A stretch of DNA of 64,000 nt from contig NZ_LT629743.1 of NCBI RefSeq assembly GCF_900105095.1, positions 2,170,001 to 2,234,000 on the forward strand, read 5' to 3'. A program made the translations under genes and the position numbers. The notes beneath the pieces were generated by a model that worked only from the letters and a program-made list of their open reading frames with translations, was not told where the DNA came from and searched no databases. Source of the DNA: Erythrobacter sp. HL-111. GTDB taxonomy: Bacteria; Pseudomonadota; Alphaproteobacteria; Sphingomonadales; Sphingomonadaceae. Numbering within the stretch: the first letter of the stretch is position 1; every line of letters starts with the position of its first letter. Below are positions 11,001-18,910 of this stretch, in pieces.

Positions 11001-11560
11001 ATCTCGCGGTCGACCCCGCCGAACCGTTCGACCTCGGCCATGCCGTCGATCTTGAGCAGGCGCTTGGAAACCGTGTCGTCGATGAACCAGCTCAGTTCCT
11101 CGATCGTCATGTCGTCGGCCTCGACCGCGAAATAGCCGATCGGCTCGCCGACCACCTGGACCTTCTGGACGCGCGGTTCGAGGATCCCGTCGGGCAGCTG
11201 GCCGCGGATCGAATCGATCGCGGTCGTGACCTCGCTCACGGCCTCGATCAGGTCGGTGCCGATCTCGAATTCGACGAAGGTGACGGACGATCCCTCGGCC
11301 GCGGTCGACTGGATCGAGTTGACCCCGTTGATCGAACGAACGGCGGCTTCGACCCGCTGCGTGATCTGGTTCTCGATCTCCACCGGGGAGGCGCCGGGCT
11401 GGGCGATGTTGACCGTGACCGCGGGGAAATCGACGTCGGGGTTGTTGGTCACGTCCATCCGCAGGAAGCTGACGACCCCCGCGAACAGCAGCGCGGTGAA
11501 CAGCACCAGCGGAATGACCGGGTTGCGGATCGACCAGGCGGAGATGTTGCGAAGGCTCAT
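8018..11560 (-). CDS. RND-family multidrug efflux permease (HAE1 type)
   Basis: The 1180-residue inner-membrane proton antiporter starts MSLRNISAWSIRNPVIPLVLF. It carries the RND signatures LRDWRATFISAVAIPLSAIPTF, GVLVDDAIVEIENIVRH (the TM4 region with acidic residues) and the second-half KNSILLIDFAIEEMDRG. It pairs with the upstream adaptor gene 56 bases away. It is about 130-150 residues longer than usual. Between TM6 and TM7 (about residues 495-640) there is an insertion with two extra hydrophobic segments (LYMIALLLTVVLLLLATGLA and EIVIVLLTSAIAFLAGWG). The C-terminus is a Pro/Ala-rich tail of roughly 45 residues. The exported substrates cannot be told from sequence, and no outer-membrane channel gene is nearby. 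Confidence 0.93.
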   Translation of the reverse strand: MSLRNISAWSIRNPVIPLVLFTALLFAGVVSFLRMDVTNNPDVDFPAVTVNIAQPGASPVEIENQITQRVEAAVRSINGVNSIQSTAAEGSSVTFVEFEIGTDLIEAVSEVTTAIDSIRGQLPDGILEPRVQKVQVVGEPIGYFAVEADDMTIEELSWFIDDTVSKRLLKIDGMAEVERFGGVDREIEVILDPQRMQALGVTASQVNNVLRQTNLDAAGGLTELGGTRQSLRVLGNAATAYDLSQRQIQLGGGRTIRLSDVARVRDGYSERTSLSEVEGKEVVNFLMNRARGSSDLAVYDAALAEMDAMEQEFDGIEFIRLGTSTNYTRDQYTSSMWALVEGALLAVVIVFLFLRDWRATFISAVAIPLSAIPTFWFMDLLGFNLNFLSLLALALVAGVLVDDAIVEIENIVRHMRMGKSAYQASIDAADEIGLPVVATSFCIVAVFLPVGLMPGVSGQFFQNFGLTVVVAVLMSLAVARMVTPLMAAYFLKAQGQGAHGEGVWMDRYMAVLGWTLDTGKMAARRAGIEGPRSRWLYMIALLLTVVLLLLATGLAMFTVFDLLTGLGVPEKVAGAVSSDPYGTLHHIVAKTFEIVIVLLTSAIAFLAGWGVFKLVELAGGAGGRFGQGMRYLTARFYDHRVWMLGVGWFSLLVTILLFGQIPAQFQPTIDEENSRVEIETVPGTTLAETKRIVNSVAERLEQEPEVERQLQRIRLGASSSIFVKLTDDRERSSIEFERELAPALAQIPDARVRFQSQSAGFGSGRDITVMLAGSDPELLEETALELVEQMKGLDTLVAPRIAADLNRPEIIITPREKIAAELGVTTAALSQTIRIATLGEIEQNAARFSLADRQIPITVRLSDEARGDLTNIRNLPVQTAGGGSVPLGRVAEIEFGSGPTTIQRYNQSRRVLVGADLASGVLKGEAQAQVDALPVLQDLPTGVIRDVVGEEEWQAELVQNLIIAIISGLLLVFAVLVLLYKRLMSPLVNMTSLALAPLGGVLMIWLVGMPQSMPVYIGILLLLGIVSKNSILLIDFAIEEMDRGTSKLEAIMEAGHKRAQPIVMTTVAMTAGMVPVAISLSGDGAWRQPMGIVVIGGLLLSTLLTLLIVPAGFSLADGFEKRVGPWLRERMLTYRPGDDGRPAPPQGGVPQPAGPRPDAPAPGGAAAPARRLPPGVEPAE

Positions 11561-11616
11561 TCGAAGCTCACTCTATGTCTGTCGCGGCCTGCACCAGGGG
11601 GAGGTGGGCCGGATCG

Positions 11617-12843
11617 TCATTGCCGCACGGTGTCGAGCGACGCGCGGCGTTCCTGCGGCCCGGCGCGGCGCGGATTGACCGTCTCGCCCGGGTTGAGGAA
11701 GCCGCCCGCCTTGAGGACGATTTCCTCCTCCCCGCTCAGGCCCTCTAGGATCGCGATGCCGTCCGCGGTCACCATCCCGGTGCGAACGCCGACCCGCCGG
11801 GCCTTGTTCTCCTCGTCGACGACGAAGACGAAGGCGCCGTCGTCATCGGCCAGCACCGCGCTTTCGGGAAGGACGGTGGCGATCACCGTGCCCGAGCTGA
11901 TCCGGGCCGTGGCAAAGCCGCCGGGACGCAGTTCGGGCGCGAAGGGAAGGGCGATGCGCGCCGTGCCCTGACGCGTCTGGGAGTCGATCACCGGAGACAG
12001 CTGCCACACCTGCCCGGCGAACTGCTTGTCCGAACCGCTCGGCACGACCGTGGCCGGGACGCCGACCGAAAGACTCGCCAACTGGTCCTCGCTGACCTGG
12101 GCCAGCACTTCCATCTCGCCGCCGCGCGCGATCCGGAACAGGGCGGAACTGCCCGCGCCGACCGTCTGGCCGGGCTCGACATTGCGTTCGAGCACGTAGC
12201 CCGAAGCGGGCGCGATGACGTTGAGCCGGGCGTTGCGGGCCTGCAATTCCTCGAGCTGGGCCTCGGCGACGCGCACCCGGGCAACCGCCGAATCGCGGGT
12301 CGCGCGCAGGCGGTCGACATCGGCCTTGGAGACGAACCCGCGCTCCACCAGTTGCAGCGCGCGATCGAGATTGGCTTCGGCAAGGTCCGCATCGGCGCGC
12401 GCCACCTCGACCTGCGCGGCCAGCGCGTCGGCCTGGCGGCTCTGGACCGAACGGTCGATCACCGCGAGCACCTCGCCCGCGCGGACCCAGTCGCCGGCAT
12501 CGACGCGCACGTCCATCACCTGCCCGCCCTCACCCGCGATCCCGACCGGCATCGGCCGGCGCGCGGCGACCGTGCCGGGCACTTCGAGCGTGCCGTCGAT
12601 CGTGGTGCGGCCGGGGACCACCACGCTCACCACCGGGGCCTGCGACGTGTCGTCGGCGGTCGGCGCGGGCTCTCCGCCGGCAAGCGCGAAATAGGCGGCG
12701 ATCGCCAGCAGCAGGGCGAGCAGGCCCGCGCCACCGATCAGCAGCCAGCGCAGCACCGGGGACGGGCGCGTGCCCTCGCCCGCGGCGACATCCGCCGGGA
12801 CGCGGTCGGCCGCCTCTGCCGTGATGGTGGTCTCGTAATTCAT
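11617..12843 (-). CDS. Efflux periplasmic adaptor subunit (membrane fusion protein)
   Basis: The 408-residue protein has an N-terminal membrane anchor at about residues 28-50 (LRWLLIGGAGLLALLLAIAA), a barrel-sandwich/lipoyl domain around VDAGDWVRAGEVLAVID, an alpha-hairpin coiled coil (RQADALAAQVEVARADADLAEAN), and beta-barrel and membrane-proximal domains ending in GGFLNPGETVNPR. It bridges the RND pump to an outer-membrane channel. ATG 12843 is preceded by GAGGGAACGGCG, which decides the start over an in-frame ATG 63 bases upstream. It is co-transcribed with the RND permease. Confidence 0.93.
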   Translation of the reverse strand: MNYETTITAEAADRVPADVAAGEGTRPSPVLRWLLIGGAGLLALLLAIAAYFALAGGEPAPTADDTSQAPVVSVVVPGRTTIDGTLEVPGTVAARRPMPVGIAGEGGQVMDVRVDAGDWVRAGEVLAVIDRSVQSRQADALAAQVEVARADADLAEANLDRALQLVERGFVSKADVDRLRATRDSAVARVRVAEAQLEELQARNARLNVIAPASGYVLERNVEPGQTVGAGSSALFRIARGGEMEVLAQVSEDQLASLSVGVPATVVPSGSDKQFAGQVWQLSPVIDSQTRQGTARIALPFAPELRPGGFATARISSGTVIATVLPESAVLADDDGAFVFVVDEENKARRVGVRTGMVTADGIAILEGLSGEEEIVLKAGGFLNPGETVNPRRAGPQERRASLDTVRQ

Positions 12844-12949
12844 CGCCGTTCCCTCATGACCGGCCGACCTCTTCGTCGATCGCGTTCGGCGATCGCGGGT
12901 CGGCACCGGTCCCGGCCGCCCGGATCGGGCGCCCGCTTCATGACATAGT

Positions 12950-12978
12950 GTATTATATGCCTAAGGCACTTTGGGCAA
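12950..12978 (-). promoter_or_regulatory. Probable promoter of the MFP-RND operon
   Basis: On the reverse strand TTGCCC (12978-12973) is followed by TATAAT (12957-12952; 15-base spacer) or by TAATAC (17-base spacer). A small palindrome, GCCTAAGGC (12959-12967), sits inside the spacer and could be an operator half. This AT-rich patch stands out in the GC-rich gap 12844-13094. No regulator gene is adjacent. Confidence 0.5.
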
Positions 12979-13094
12979 CATACATAGGCACCGGGCCGCG
13001 CGGCGGCAATGCGCGGTTCGACTGATGACTTGGGTCCTAGACGAAGGTCGAGCGCATCGGTTCCGCCCGCGCCGGCCCGCACCGCTGCCGGGCG

Positions 13095-13358
13095 TCAGCG
13101 CAGCCGGCCGCGCTGGATGAAGTTGAGCACCCCGAGCAGGATGACCGCCCCCACGAAGGCGGCGAGAAGCGCGCCCACGTCGGTGACGTCGCCGATGCTG
13201 CCGCCGCCGAAGAAGGAGAACACGCCATTCCCGATGAAGGAACCGACGATCCCGACCACGATGTTCCAGAAAATGCCCATCTGTGCATCGCGGTTCATGA
13301 CGAGGCTGGCAAGCCAGCCGATCACGCCGCCCATGACGATGAAGACGATGAATCCCAT
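13095..13358 (-). CDS. GlsB/YeaQ/YmgE family small membrane protein
   Basis: The 87-residue protein consists almost entirely of three hydrophobic segments with glycine-rich turns (FIVFIVMGGVIGWLASLVM, NIVVGIVGSFIGNGVFSFFGG, ALLAAFVGAVILLGVLNFI), the transglycosylase-associated / GlsB pattern. Homologues are stress-linked inner-membrane proteins of uncertain mechanism. The start at 13358 is fixed by GGAGGGTGAGCGC directly before the ATG; a longer in-frame reading upstream is arginine-rich and implausible. Confidence 0.9.
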   Translation of the reverse strand: MGFIVFIVMGGVIGWLASLVMNRDAQMGIFWNIVVGIVGSFIGNGVFSFFGGGSIGDVTDVGALLAAFVGAVILLGVLNFIQRGRLR

Positions 13359-13491
13359 GCGCTCACCCTCCAGCCGGGGTTCGCGCCGCCCTGCCGCGCG
13401 ATTCCGCCCCGCCCGACGCCTATAGCGCATCGCGCGCCGGGCCTGAACCCGGCGCGCGGTCATTTGCGATGGGACGCCGGGAACGGCGCAA

Positions 13492-13791
13492 TCAGAAATT
13501 GAGCTGGCGCTCGTACTTGTCGCGGTAATACTGGATCTTGGTGACGCGCAGCCCGTGCATGCCGACCCGGTCGACCGCGCGCTGCCACGAAGCGAACTCC
13601 TCCAGCGTCAGGCCATAGCGCTCGAGCGCCTCGTCCAGCGTCAGCAGTCCGCCATTGACCGCCGCGACCACCTCGGCCTTGCGGCGCACGACCCACCGCT
13701 TCGTCTGGGGCGAGGGCAGATCGTCGAGCGTGAGCGGCTCGCCTAGCGGGCCGATCACCTGGGCGGGGCGGATGTCCTGGTTCTCAATCAT
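13492..13791 (-). CDS. sciP: SciP-type CtrA inhibitor (DUF1153)
   Basis: The 99-residue protein is a clear DUF1153 member: VIGPLGEPLTLDDLP, TKRWVVRRKAEVVAAVNGGLLTLDEALERYGLTLEEF and SWQRAVDRVGMHGLRVTKIQ. In Caulobacter, SciP binds the cell-cycle master regulator CtrA and DNA and blocks CtrA-driven transcription early in the cycle. The fold is a small helix-turn-helix. Its ATG overlaps the stop of the upstream 143-codon gene by one base (TAATG), so the two form one operon. Confidence 0.92.
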   Translation of the reverse strand: MIENQDIRPAQVIGPLGEPLTLDDLPSPQTKRWVVRRKAEVVAAVNGGLLTLDEALERYGLTLEEFASWQRAVDRVGMHGLRVTKIQYYRDKYERQLNF

Positions 13792-14222
13792 TAATCTTCT
13801 CTCGCATCGCCTGTTGCCGCATCCCTTTCCTTTGACCGAAGGATGCCGTGCGAGGCTTTGCGAGCCTCTAAATCATCGGGGTTAACAGGCCGTTCCCCAT
13901 GTTCGAGAGCGGCAAAGTAACGCGCAGCCGCATCCCCGAAGCTCGCTGCGGTGGCTTCGATGTTGAGCTTGGCGTCGCGGCGCAGCAGCACGCGCAGGTC
14001 GCGCGCCGCGCCGAGCCGGGCGTTGAGCTCGCCCCAGTCGATCGCGCGCAGGGCGTTGCCGCCGCGGCCCGAGCCAAGGCCGGCGCCTTGCACGTCTTCG
14101 TGCCCGGCGCGCTCGGGACGAGCGCGGGCGATCGCGACTTCGCGCACCGGGCCGGAGCGCGCTTCGCCACCGGCGCCGAGGTCGGGCGCCTGCGGAAGGA
14201 TGGAATTGACCTTTTCGAACAT
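13791..14222 (-). CDS. Unknown protein co-transcribed with sciP
   Basis: I do not recognise this 143-residue protein. It is hydrophilic and without a signal peptide or membrane segment. A disordered Gly/Ala/Arg-rich N-terminal half is followed by a likely helical region, DWGELNARLGAARDLRVLLRRD, and FGDAAARYFAALEHGE. The segment after residue 60 looks the most conserved in character. It overlaps sciP by one base, and a strong inverted repeat (14255-14275) lies 33 bases before its ATG. The arrangement suggests a role tied to cell-cycle control, but that is inference from position alone. Confidence 0.68.
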   Translation of the reverse strand: MFEKVNSILPQAPDLGAGGEARSGPVREVAIARARPERAGHEDVQGAGLGSGRGGNALRAIDWGELNARLGAARDLRVLLRRDAKLNIEATAASFGDAAARYFAALEHGERPVNPDDLEARKASHGILRSKERDAATGDARED

Positions 14223-14254
14223 GTGGGGCGTTCTAGGGCGCGGTTCTCAAGATG

Positions 14255-14275
14255 TGGTAAAACCCGAATTTACCA
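14255..14275. promoter_or_regulatory. Inverted repeat between sciP operon and mnmA
   Basis: TGGTAAA and TTTACCA are perfect inverted arms separated by seven bases, in the gap between the divergent sciP operon and mnmA. The seven-base spacing recalls bipartite response-regulator sites such as CtrA boxes (TTAA-N7-TTAA), although the arms do not match that consensus exactly. It lies at about -33 to -53 from the upstream ATG of the sciP operon. Confidence 0.45.
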
Positions 14276-14364
14276 GCGCTTAGGAATACCGCTTGGCAAA
14301 CCGTGAACCACGCCGGAAAGCGCCGGTTCGCGGCAGGCTGGAACCCGCGCGCGTCCTTCCCTAT

Positions 14365-15549
14365 ATGCGCGCACGTCCCATGCACACCGCCACCCGCCTC
14401 GAGGCCGGCCCGATCCCGGGTCACGAAGCCGCTTCGCTGTTCGACCTCCCGCGCCCGGCGGCCGAATGCCGGATCGTCGTCGCCATGAGCGGCGGGGTCG
14501 ATTCGTCGGTGGTCGCCGCGCTCGCCGCGGCGAGCGGGGCGGAAGTGATCGGCATCACCCTCCAGCTCTACGACTATGGCGCGGCGACCGGGCGCAAGGG
14601 TGCGTGCTGCGCGGGCGACGACATTTCCGACGCGCGCGCGGTGGCGGACCGACTCGGCATCGCGCATTACGTCTTCGACCACGAAAGCGCCTTTCGCGAG
14701 GACGTGGTCGACCGCTTCGCCGACGAATATCTCGCCGGGCGCACGCCGGTGCCCTGCATCCGCTGCAACATGGGGCCGAAATTCACCGACCTGTTCCGCA
14801 TGGCGCGCGAACTGGGCGCGGATTGCCTCGCGACCGGGCATTATGTCCGGCGCGTCCCAGCGAAAGGCGGCCCGCACCTCTACCGTGCGGTCGATCCCGC
14901 GCGCGACCAGTCCTATTTCCTCTACGCGACGACTCAGGCGCAGCTCGATTTCATCCGCTTTCCGCTGGGCGGCCTGCCCAAGCGCGAGGTGCGCGCCCTT
15001 GCCGAATCGGCGGGCCTGCGGAACGCGGCGAAGCCCGACAGCCAGGACATCTGCTTCGTGCCCGACGGCGATTACGCGAAGATCGTCACCAGGCTTCGCC
15101 CCGAAGGCGCCGCGCCGGGTGACATCGTGCACGCCGTCACGGGCGAAAAGCTGGGCGAGCACCCGGGTATCGTCCATTTCACCGTCGGCCAGCGCAAGGG
15201 CCTCGCGATCGGCGGGCAGCCCGAACCGCTTTACGTGATCGGCGTCGATGCCGAAACCCGCGAGGTCCGGGCCGGGCCGCGGCGCCTGCTCGCCGTGACG
15301 AGCGCCATGGTGATCGAGACCAACGCGATCGGCGATGTTCCCGGCGAAGGGCTCACCGCCAAGGTCCGCTCGATGGCGAAGCCGGTGCCGGTGACGCTGG
15401 ACGGCCCGCTCGGCGGCGGGGCGAGCACGCGCATCCGCTTCGTCGAACCGGAATACGGCGTCGCACCCGGGCAGGCGGCGGTGATCTATGCCGGGGAACG
15501 CGTGGTCGGCGGCGGCTGGATCGATTCGACCGAGGCCGTCCGCGCCTGA
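14365..15549 (+). CDS. mnmA: tRNA-specific 2-thiouridylase
   Basis: MnmA adds sulfur to U34 of Lys, Glu and Gln tRNAs. The 394-residue protein has the PP-loop [12 protein letters not shown] near residues 40-50, the first catalytic cysteine in TPVPCIRCN near 135, the second in [13 protein letters not shown] near 230, and the tRNA-binding [12 protein letters not shown] near 275. The start is uncertain: ATG 14365 and ATG 14380 are both in frame and neither has a clear ribosome-binding site; an in-frame upstream codon at 14293 looks too far out. It is divergent from the sciP operon. Confidence 0.94.
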   Translation: MRARPMHTATRLEAGPIPGHEAASLFDLPRPAAECRIVVAMSGGVDSSVVAALAAASGAEVIGITLQLYDYGAATGRKGACCAGDDISDARAVADRLGIAHYVFDHESAFREDVVDRFADEYLAGRTPVPCIRCNMGPKFTDLFRMARELGADCLATGHYVRRVPAKGGPHLYRAVDPARDQSYFLYATTQAQLDFIRFPLGGLPKREVRALAESAGLRNAAKPDSQDICFVPDGDYAKIVTRLRPEGAAPGDIVHAVTGEKLGEHPGIVHFTVGQRKGLAIGGQPEPLYVIGVDAETREVRAGPRRLLAVTSAMVIETNAIGDVPGEGLTAKVRSMAKPVPVTLDGPLGGGASTRIRFVEPEYGVAPGQAAVIYAGERVVGGGWIDSTEAVRA

Positions 15550-15552
15550 GGC

Positions 15553-15930
15553 CTAGCCCTTCCAGGGTTCGAGCACGCAGCCATAGCCTTCGCGGTAGGT
15601 CGCGGTCGTATCGGTGACGAAGGGAAACCGCGCGGTGACGCTCTTCGCCTGCTCGTCGTCGGCCAGGGTGACCAGTTCCATCCCGGCAAGCCTGTCCTTC
15701 GCGCAATCCTCGAGGCTGCGTCCGGCGACGAAGCGGCACGAACAGGCGACTCGCGCGGCGTAGGAGGTGCCGACATCGGCATAGCCCCCGATCGGTTCGC
15801 GCCAGGCGATCGCGGCGGCCGCGATGGTGCCGACCACCAGCAGCAGGAACCACACGCCAAGGCGCGATCCGGGGGAGCGTTTCGGGTTTGCCCTGTTCGA
15901 GCTTGTCCTGTTCGAAATTGCCATTGCCAA
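15553..15930 (-). CDS. Small membrane-anchored protein with conserved-looking cysteines
   Basis: This 125-residue protein has one N-terminal transmembrane helix (GVWFLLLVVGTIAAAAIAW, about residues 25-43). A short periplasmic part follows with ACSCRFVAGRSLEDCAKDRLAGMEL and GYGCVLEPW, giving four cysteines suited to disulfides. I do not recognise the family. It is divergent from the beta-lactamase-fold lipoprotein at 15960, only about 30 bases away, so the two must share a compact promoter region. That neighbour also acts outside the cytoplasm, so a joint envelope role is possible but unproven. Confidence 0.7.
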   Translation of the reverse strand: MAMAISNRTSSNRANPKRSPGSRLGVWFLLLVVGTIAAAAIAWREPIGGYADVGTSYAARVACSCRFVAGRSLEDCAKDRLAGMELVTLADDEQAKSVTARFPFVTDTTATYREGYGCVLEPWKG

Positions 15931-15959
15931 GCCTGAAGGGTTCGGGGATTGGGAGCGCG

Positions 15960-17120
15960 ATGACGCATCGCTCCCTGTCTATTAGGCGCGCCCACCCGCT
16001 CGCGCCAGCCCCTCTTCTGCCCGCCCTTGCCCTGCTCGCCGCCTGCGGCGCGTCCGGCCCGGCCGAACCCGCGCCCCTGACCGAAGAGGCGCGCGCCGCC
16101 GTTACCGACAAGGCCGGCGCCCCCAGGGAACAGCTCGCCCGCGAAGTCGACGACCTGTTCGCGCTGGAAGGTCTCGGCGAGACGCGCGCCGTCGTGGTGA
16201 TGGCGAACGGCGAACTCGCCGCGGAACGGTATGGCGAAGGTTACGATGCCGACACGCGTTTCGTCAGCTGGTCGATGGCCAAGACCGTGACCGCGGTCAT
16301 GATCGGGATGCTGGTCGCCGACGGGTTGCTCGGCCTCGACGCGCCCGCCCCGGTCGAGCTGTGGCAGCGCCCCGGCGATCCGCGCTCCGCGATCACGCTG
16401 CGCCACCTTCTCCAGATGCGTTCGGGCCTGCGCCATACCGAAAGCGGCGATCCGCCCTACGAAAGCAGCGAGGTGCGGATGCTGTTCCTCGACGGGCGCG
16501 ACGACATGGCGAAATGGGCCGAGGAACAACCGCTCGAGGCGGAGCCGGGCGAGTATTTCGAATACTCCTCGAACACCACCGTCATCCTCGCCGACATCGC
16601 GGCCGATGCGCTGACCGGGAGCGACGATCCGGAAACGCGGCGCAAGGCCGTCGCCGATTTCCTTGAAGCGCGCCTGTTCGCACCGCTGGAAATGGCTTCG
16701 ATGGTCCCCGAATTCGACGCCTCGGGCACGCTGATCGGCGGCAGCCTGATGCACGCGACCGCGCGCGACTGGGCGCGTTTCGGCGAATTCCTGCGCCGCA
16801 AGGGCCGCGCGCCGGGGGGCGAACAGCTCGTCCCCAGCCGCTGGGTCGAGGAAATGGTGACGCCGAGCCCGGCATCGCCGCATTACGGCCTCCAGACCTG
16901 GCTCAACCGGCCGGTCGAGGGGCTCGAATTCCCGCACCCGCTGTTCCCCGACCGCGCGTCGCAGGACCTGTTCGCGCTGATCGGCCACATGGGGCAATAT
17001 GTCCTCGTCGCACCCGACCGGCGGCTGACCATGGTGCGGCTCGGCCATTCCAACGGGGAGGAGCGGCGCGCCATGCTCCAGCAGGCGGCCGACGTGATCG
17101 AGCTCTATCCGGAGCGCTGA
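15960..17120 (+). CDS. Serine hydrolase of the beta-lactamase (class C-like) family, lipoprotein
   Basis: The 386-residue protein begins with a lipoprotein signal ending in LALLAACG. It has the catalytic SxxK motif in FVSWSMAKTVTAVM near residue 115, the Tyr motif in FEYSSNT near 202, and a C-terminal HMGQ region in place of the KTG triad, as in NylB/esterase-like members. It is probably an outer-membrane or periplasmic esterase, amidase or D-peptidase rather than a true beta-lactamase. ATG 15960 follows GGGAGCGCG. It ends in a group of three hairpins shared with the convergent phzF gene. Confidence 0.88.
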   Translation: MTHRSLSIRRAHPLAPAPLLPALALLAACGASGPAEPAPLTEEARAAVTDKAGAPREQLAREVDDLFALEGLGETRAVVVMANGELAAERYGEGYDADTRFVSWSMAKTVTAVMIGMLVADGLLGLDAPAPVELWQRPGDPRSAITLRHLLQMRSGLRHTESGDPPYESSEVRMLFLDGRDDMAKWAEEQPLEAEPGEYFEYSSNTTVILADIAADALTGSDDPETRRKAVADFLEARLFAPLEMASMVPEFDASGTLIGGSLMHATARDWARFGEFLRRKGRAPGGEQLVPSRWVEEMVTPSPASPHYGLQTWLNRPVEGLEFPHPLFPDRASQDLFALIGHMGQYVLVAPDRRLTMVRLGHSNGEERRAMLQQAADVIELYPER

Positions 17121-17215
17121 GTGCCTCCAGGCACTCGGCGCGGAGCCCCCGCGCAGGCGGGGGCCTCGTTGAGCTTGGCGGCGGATAGGCTGGAGGTCCC
17201 CGCCTCCGCGGGGAC
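17121..17215. terminator. Three hairpins between convergent genes
   Basis: Three perfect stems follow the serine-hydrolase stop: 17121-17134 (six pairs), 17145-17164 (eight pairs, GCAG loop) and 17196-17215 (eight pairs, CTCC loop). None has a long T-run. Their place between two converging genes fits a bidirectional terminator, possibly built from a small repeated element. Confidence 0.55.
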
Positions 17216-17227
17216 TCGCAGGAGGGG

Positions 17228-18058
17228 CTAAAGCCGGAAAGTCCCCTCGACCACCGTCACGCAGGGACCGCCGAGCCAGGCGCGCTGGTCCTTGCCCTCG
17301 CCCTCCAGCCGCATGGTGAGCTCCCCGCCGCGCTGCGATGCCTGGTGCGCGCGCAGTTCCCGCCGGCCGAGCCGCTCCGCCCAGAACGGGGCGAGCGCGG
17401 CGTGGGCGCTGCCGGTCACGCTGTCCTCGTCCACCCCCCAGGCGGGGACGAACACGCGGCTGACCACGTCGTAATCGCTCTCCTCGTCCGCCGGGGCGGT
17501 GCAGATCGCCATGAGGTCGATGTTCCGCAGCGCCGCCATGTCGGGGGCGAGGCCGCTAACCTCGGCTTCGGACTGGAGCGCGACGATCGCGGTCTGCTCG
17601 GCCCCGTACCACGACACGAAGACCTCCCCGCGAAAGCCGATCGCGGCGAGGAGATCGGGATGCGAATCGCGCTCGACCAGCGTGACGGGAAGCGCGAGTT
17701 CGTAGCCCTCGCCCGCTTTCACGACTTCGAGCACGCCCGCCTTGCGGGTGCGGAAGGTGACTCGGGTTCCCTCGCCGAAACGCTCCGCATCGGACAGGAC
17801 CACGTGCCCGCTCGCAAGCGTCGCATGGCCGCACAGCGCGACCTCGGAGGTCGGCGTGAACCAGCGCAGTTCCCAGTCCGCCTCGCCCGTTTCATCGCGC
17901 ACGAGGAAGGCGGTCTCGGCGAAATTGTTCTCCTCGCCGATTCGCTGGAGCACTTCGTCGGGCAGCCATTCCCCGAGCACCATCACGGCCGCCTGGTTGC
18001 CGCGGAAGGGGGCGGCGGCGAAGGCATCGACGTGCCAATAGGGTATCGTCCCGGTCAT
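17228..18058 (-). CDS. PhzF family isomerase/epimerase
   Basis: The 276-residue protein matches the PhzF family, with WHVDAFAAAPFRGNQAAVMVL at the N-terminus, ENNFAETAFLV carrying the conserved catalytic Glu near residue 45, CGHATLASGHVV near 73, and DEDSVTGSAHAAL near 210. Members are cofactor-free isomerases with a two-lobed diaminopimelate-epimerase fold. The name refers to phenazine synthesis, but no other phenazine genes are present, so the substrate is unknown. It lies nine bases downstream of pdxH on the same strand. Confidence 0.93.
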   Translation of the reverse strand: MTGTIPYWHVDAFAAAPFRGNQAAVMVLGEWLPDEVLQRIGEENNFAETAFLVRDETGEADWELRWFTPTSEVALCGHATLASGHVVLSDAERFGEGTRVTFRTRKAGVLEVVKAGEGYELALPVTLVERDSHPDLLAAIGFRGEVFVSWYGAEQTAIVALQSEAEVSGLAPDMAALRNIDLMAICTAPADEESDYDVVSRVFVPAWGVDEDSVTGSAHAALAPFWAERLGRRELRAHQASQRGGELTMRLEGEGKDQRAWLGGPCVTVVEGTFRL

Positions 18059-18067
18059 CGAAGAACC

Positions 18068-18760
18068 TCAGGGATAAAGCAGCGTGTCGCTCCAGCCGAG
18101 CGCGTCGCCCGCGCCGGTGAGCGTGAACAGGCGGCGGTCGTGGAGGCGGTTGTCGCGGTCGCGCCAGAACTCGATCCGCTGCGGCGACAGGGTGAAGCCG
18201 GTCCATTCGCTCGGGCGCGGGACCCTGCCCTCCTCCTGGTGCTTTGCCCAGATCGCCTTGACCCGGTCGATATAGGTCTGCCGCGTGTCGAGCGGGCGCG
18301 ACTGGTCGCTCGCAGCGGAGCCGACCTGGCTCTTGTAAGGGCGCGAGTGGAAATAGGCATCGGCGCGCGCGGGCGAGACTTCGGTCAGCGGCCCTTCGAT
18401 GCGGACCTGGCGGCGCAGGCTCTTCCAGTGGAACAGGAGGCTGGCCTGCATGTTCGCGCGGATTTCCCCGCCCTTGCGGCTGCCGGCATTGGTGAAGAAG
18501 GTGAAGCCGCCGCCGATCACGCCGTAATCCGCGCCTTCTTCGGCCCCGTGGCCCTTGAGCAGGACCATCCGCACCGAGGGTGCGCCGTCGGGCGTTGCGG
18601 TCGCCAGCGCCATGGCGTTGGGATCGTTGATCTCGCTTTGCTGCGCCTCGGCGAGCCATTGCGCGAAGAGCACGAAGGGATCGGCGCCTGCCGGAATCTC
18701 GCTGTCGGCGAGCTGGGCGGAATCGAGGCCGGTTGATGCGAGGCTGTCGGGGGAGGTCAT
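18068..18760 (-). CDS. pdxH: Pyridoxamine 5'-phosphate oxidase
   Basis: The 230-residue FMN enzyme makes pyridoxal 5'-phosphate from the pyridoxine or pyridoxamine phosphate. Visible signatures are SVRMVLLKGH and GGFTFFTNAGSRKGGEI (FMN binding), RRQVRIEGPLTEV, the Arg-rich SRPYKSQVGSAASDQSRPL, and the C-terminal IEFWRDRDNRLHDRRLFT with a final LLYP. Length and ending are typical. It is followed by phzF with a nine-base gap, so they are likely co-transcribed. Confidence 0.96.
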   Translation of the reverse strand: MTSPDSLASTGLDSAQLADSEIPAGADPFVLFAQWLAEAQQSEINDPNAMALATATPDGAPSVRMVLLKGHGAEEGADYGVIGGGFTFFTNAGSRKGGEIRANMQASLLFHWKSLRRQVRIEGPLTEVSPARADAYFHSRPYKSQVGSAASDQSRPLDTRQTYIDRVKAIWAKHQEEGRVPRPSEWTGFTLSPQRIEFWRDRDNRLHDRRLFTLTGAGDALGWSDTLLYP

Positions 18761-18910
18761 GGAGCGGCTCCGGAGGGCATGGTGATCTGGGCCGAGCGCA
18801 TATCACACGGTCCGCAAAAGGAAATCCGCGCCGGGTGCGCGGGTTCCAGCGAGCGCGCGCTATTGCGTTGCATGCGGCCCGGGGCTAGCCCCGGACGCGT
18901 GACGCCGACG

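Noticed and set aside
12840..13082. 80-codon minus-strand frame over the efflux operon promoter
   Set aside because: It covers the AT-rich promoter region and has no plausible start signal. It ends just inside the adaptor gene.
16000..17120. True antibiotic-resistance beta-lactamase
   Set aside because: SxxK is present but the KTG-type motif is replaced by an HxG-like end, which fits esterase/peptidase relatives better.
17228..18058. Phenazine biosynthesis cluster
   Set aside because: Only a PhzF-family member is present and the family is broad; no other phenazine genes are nearby.
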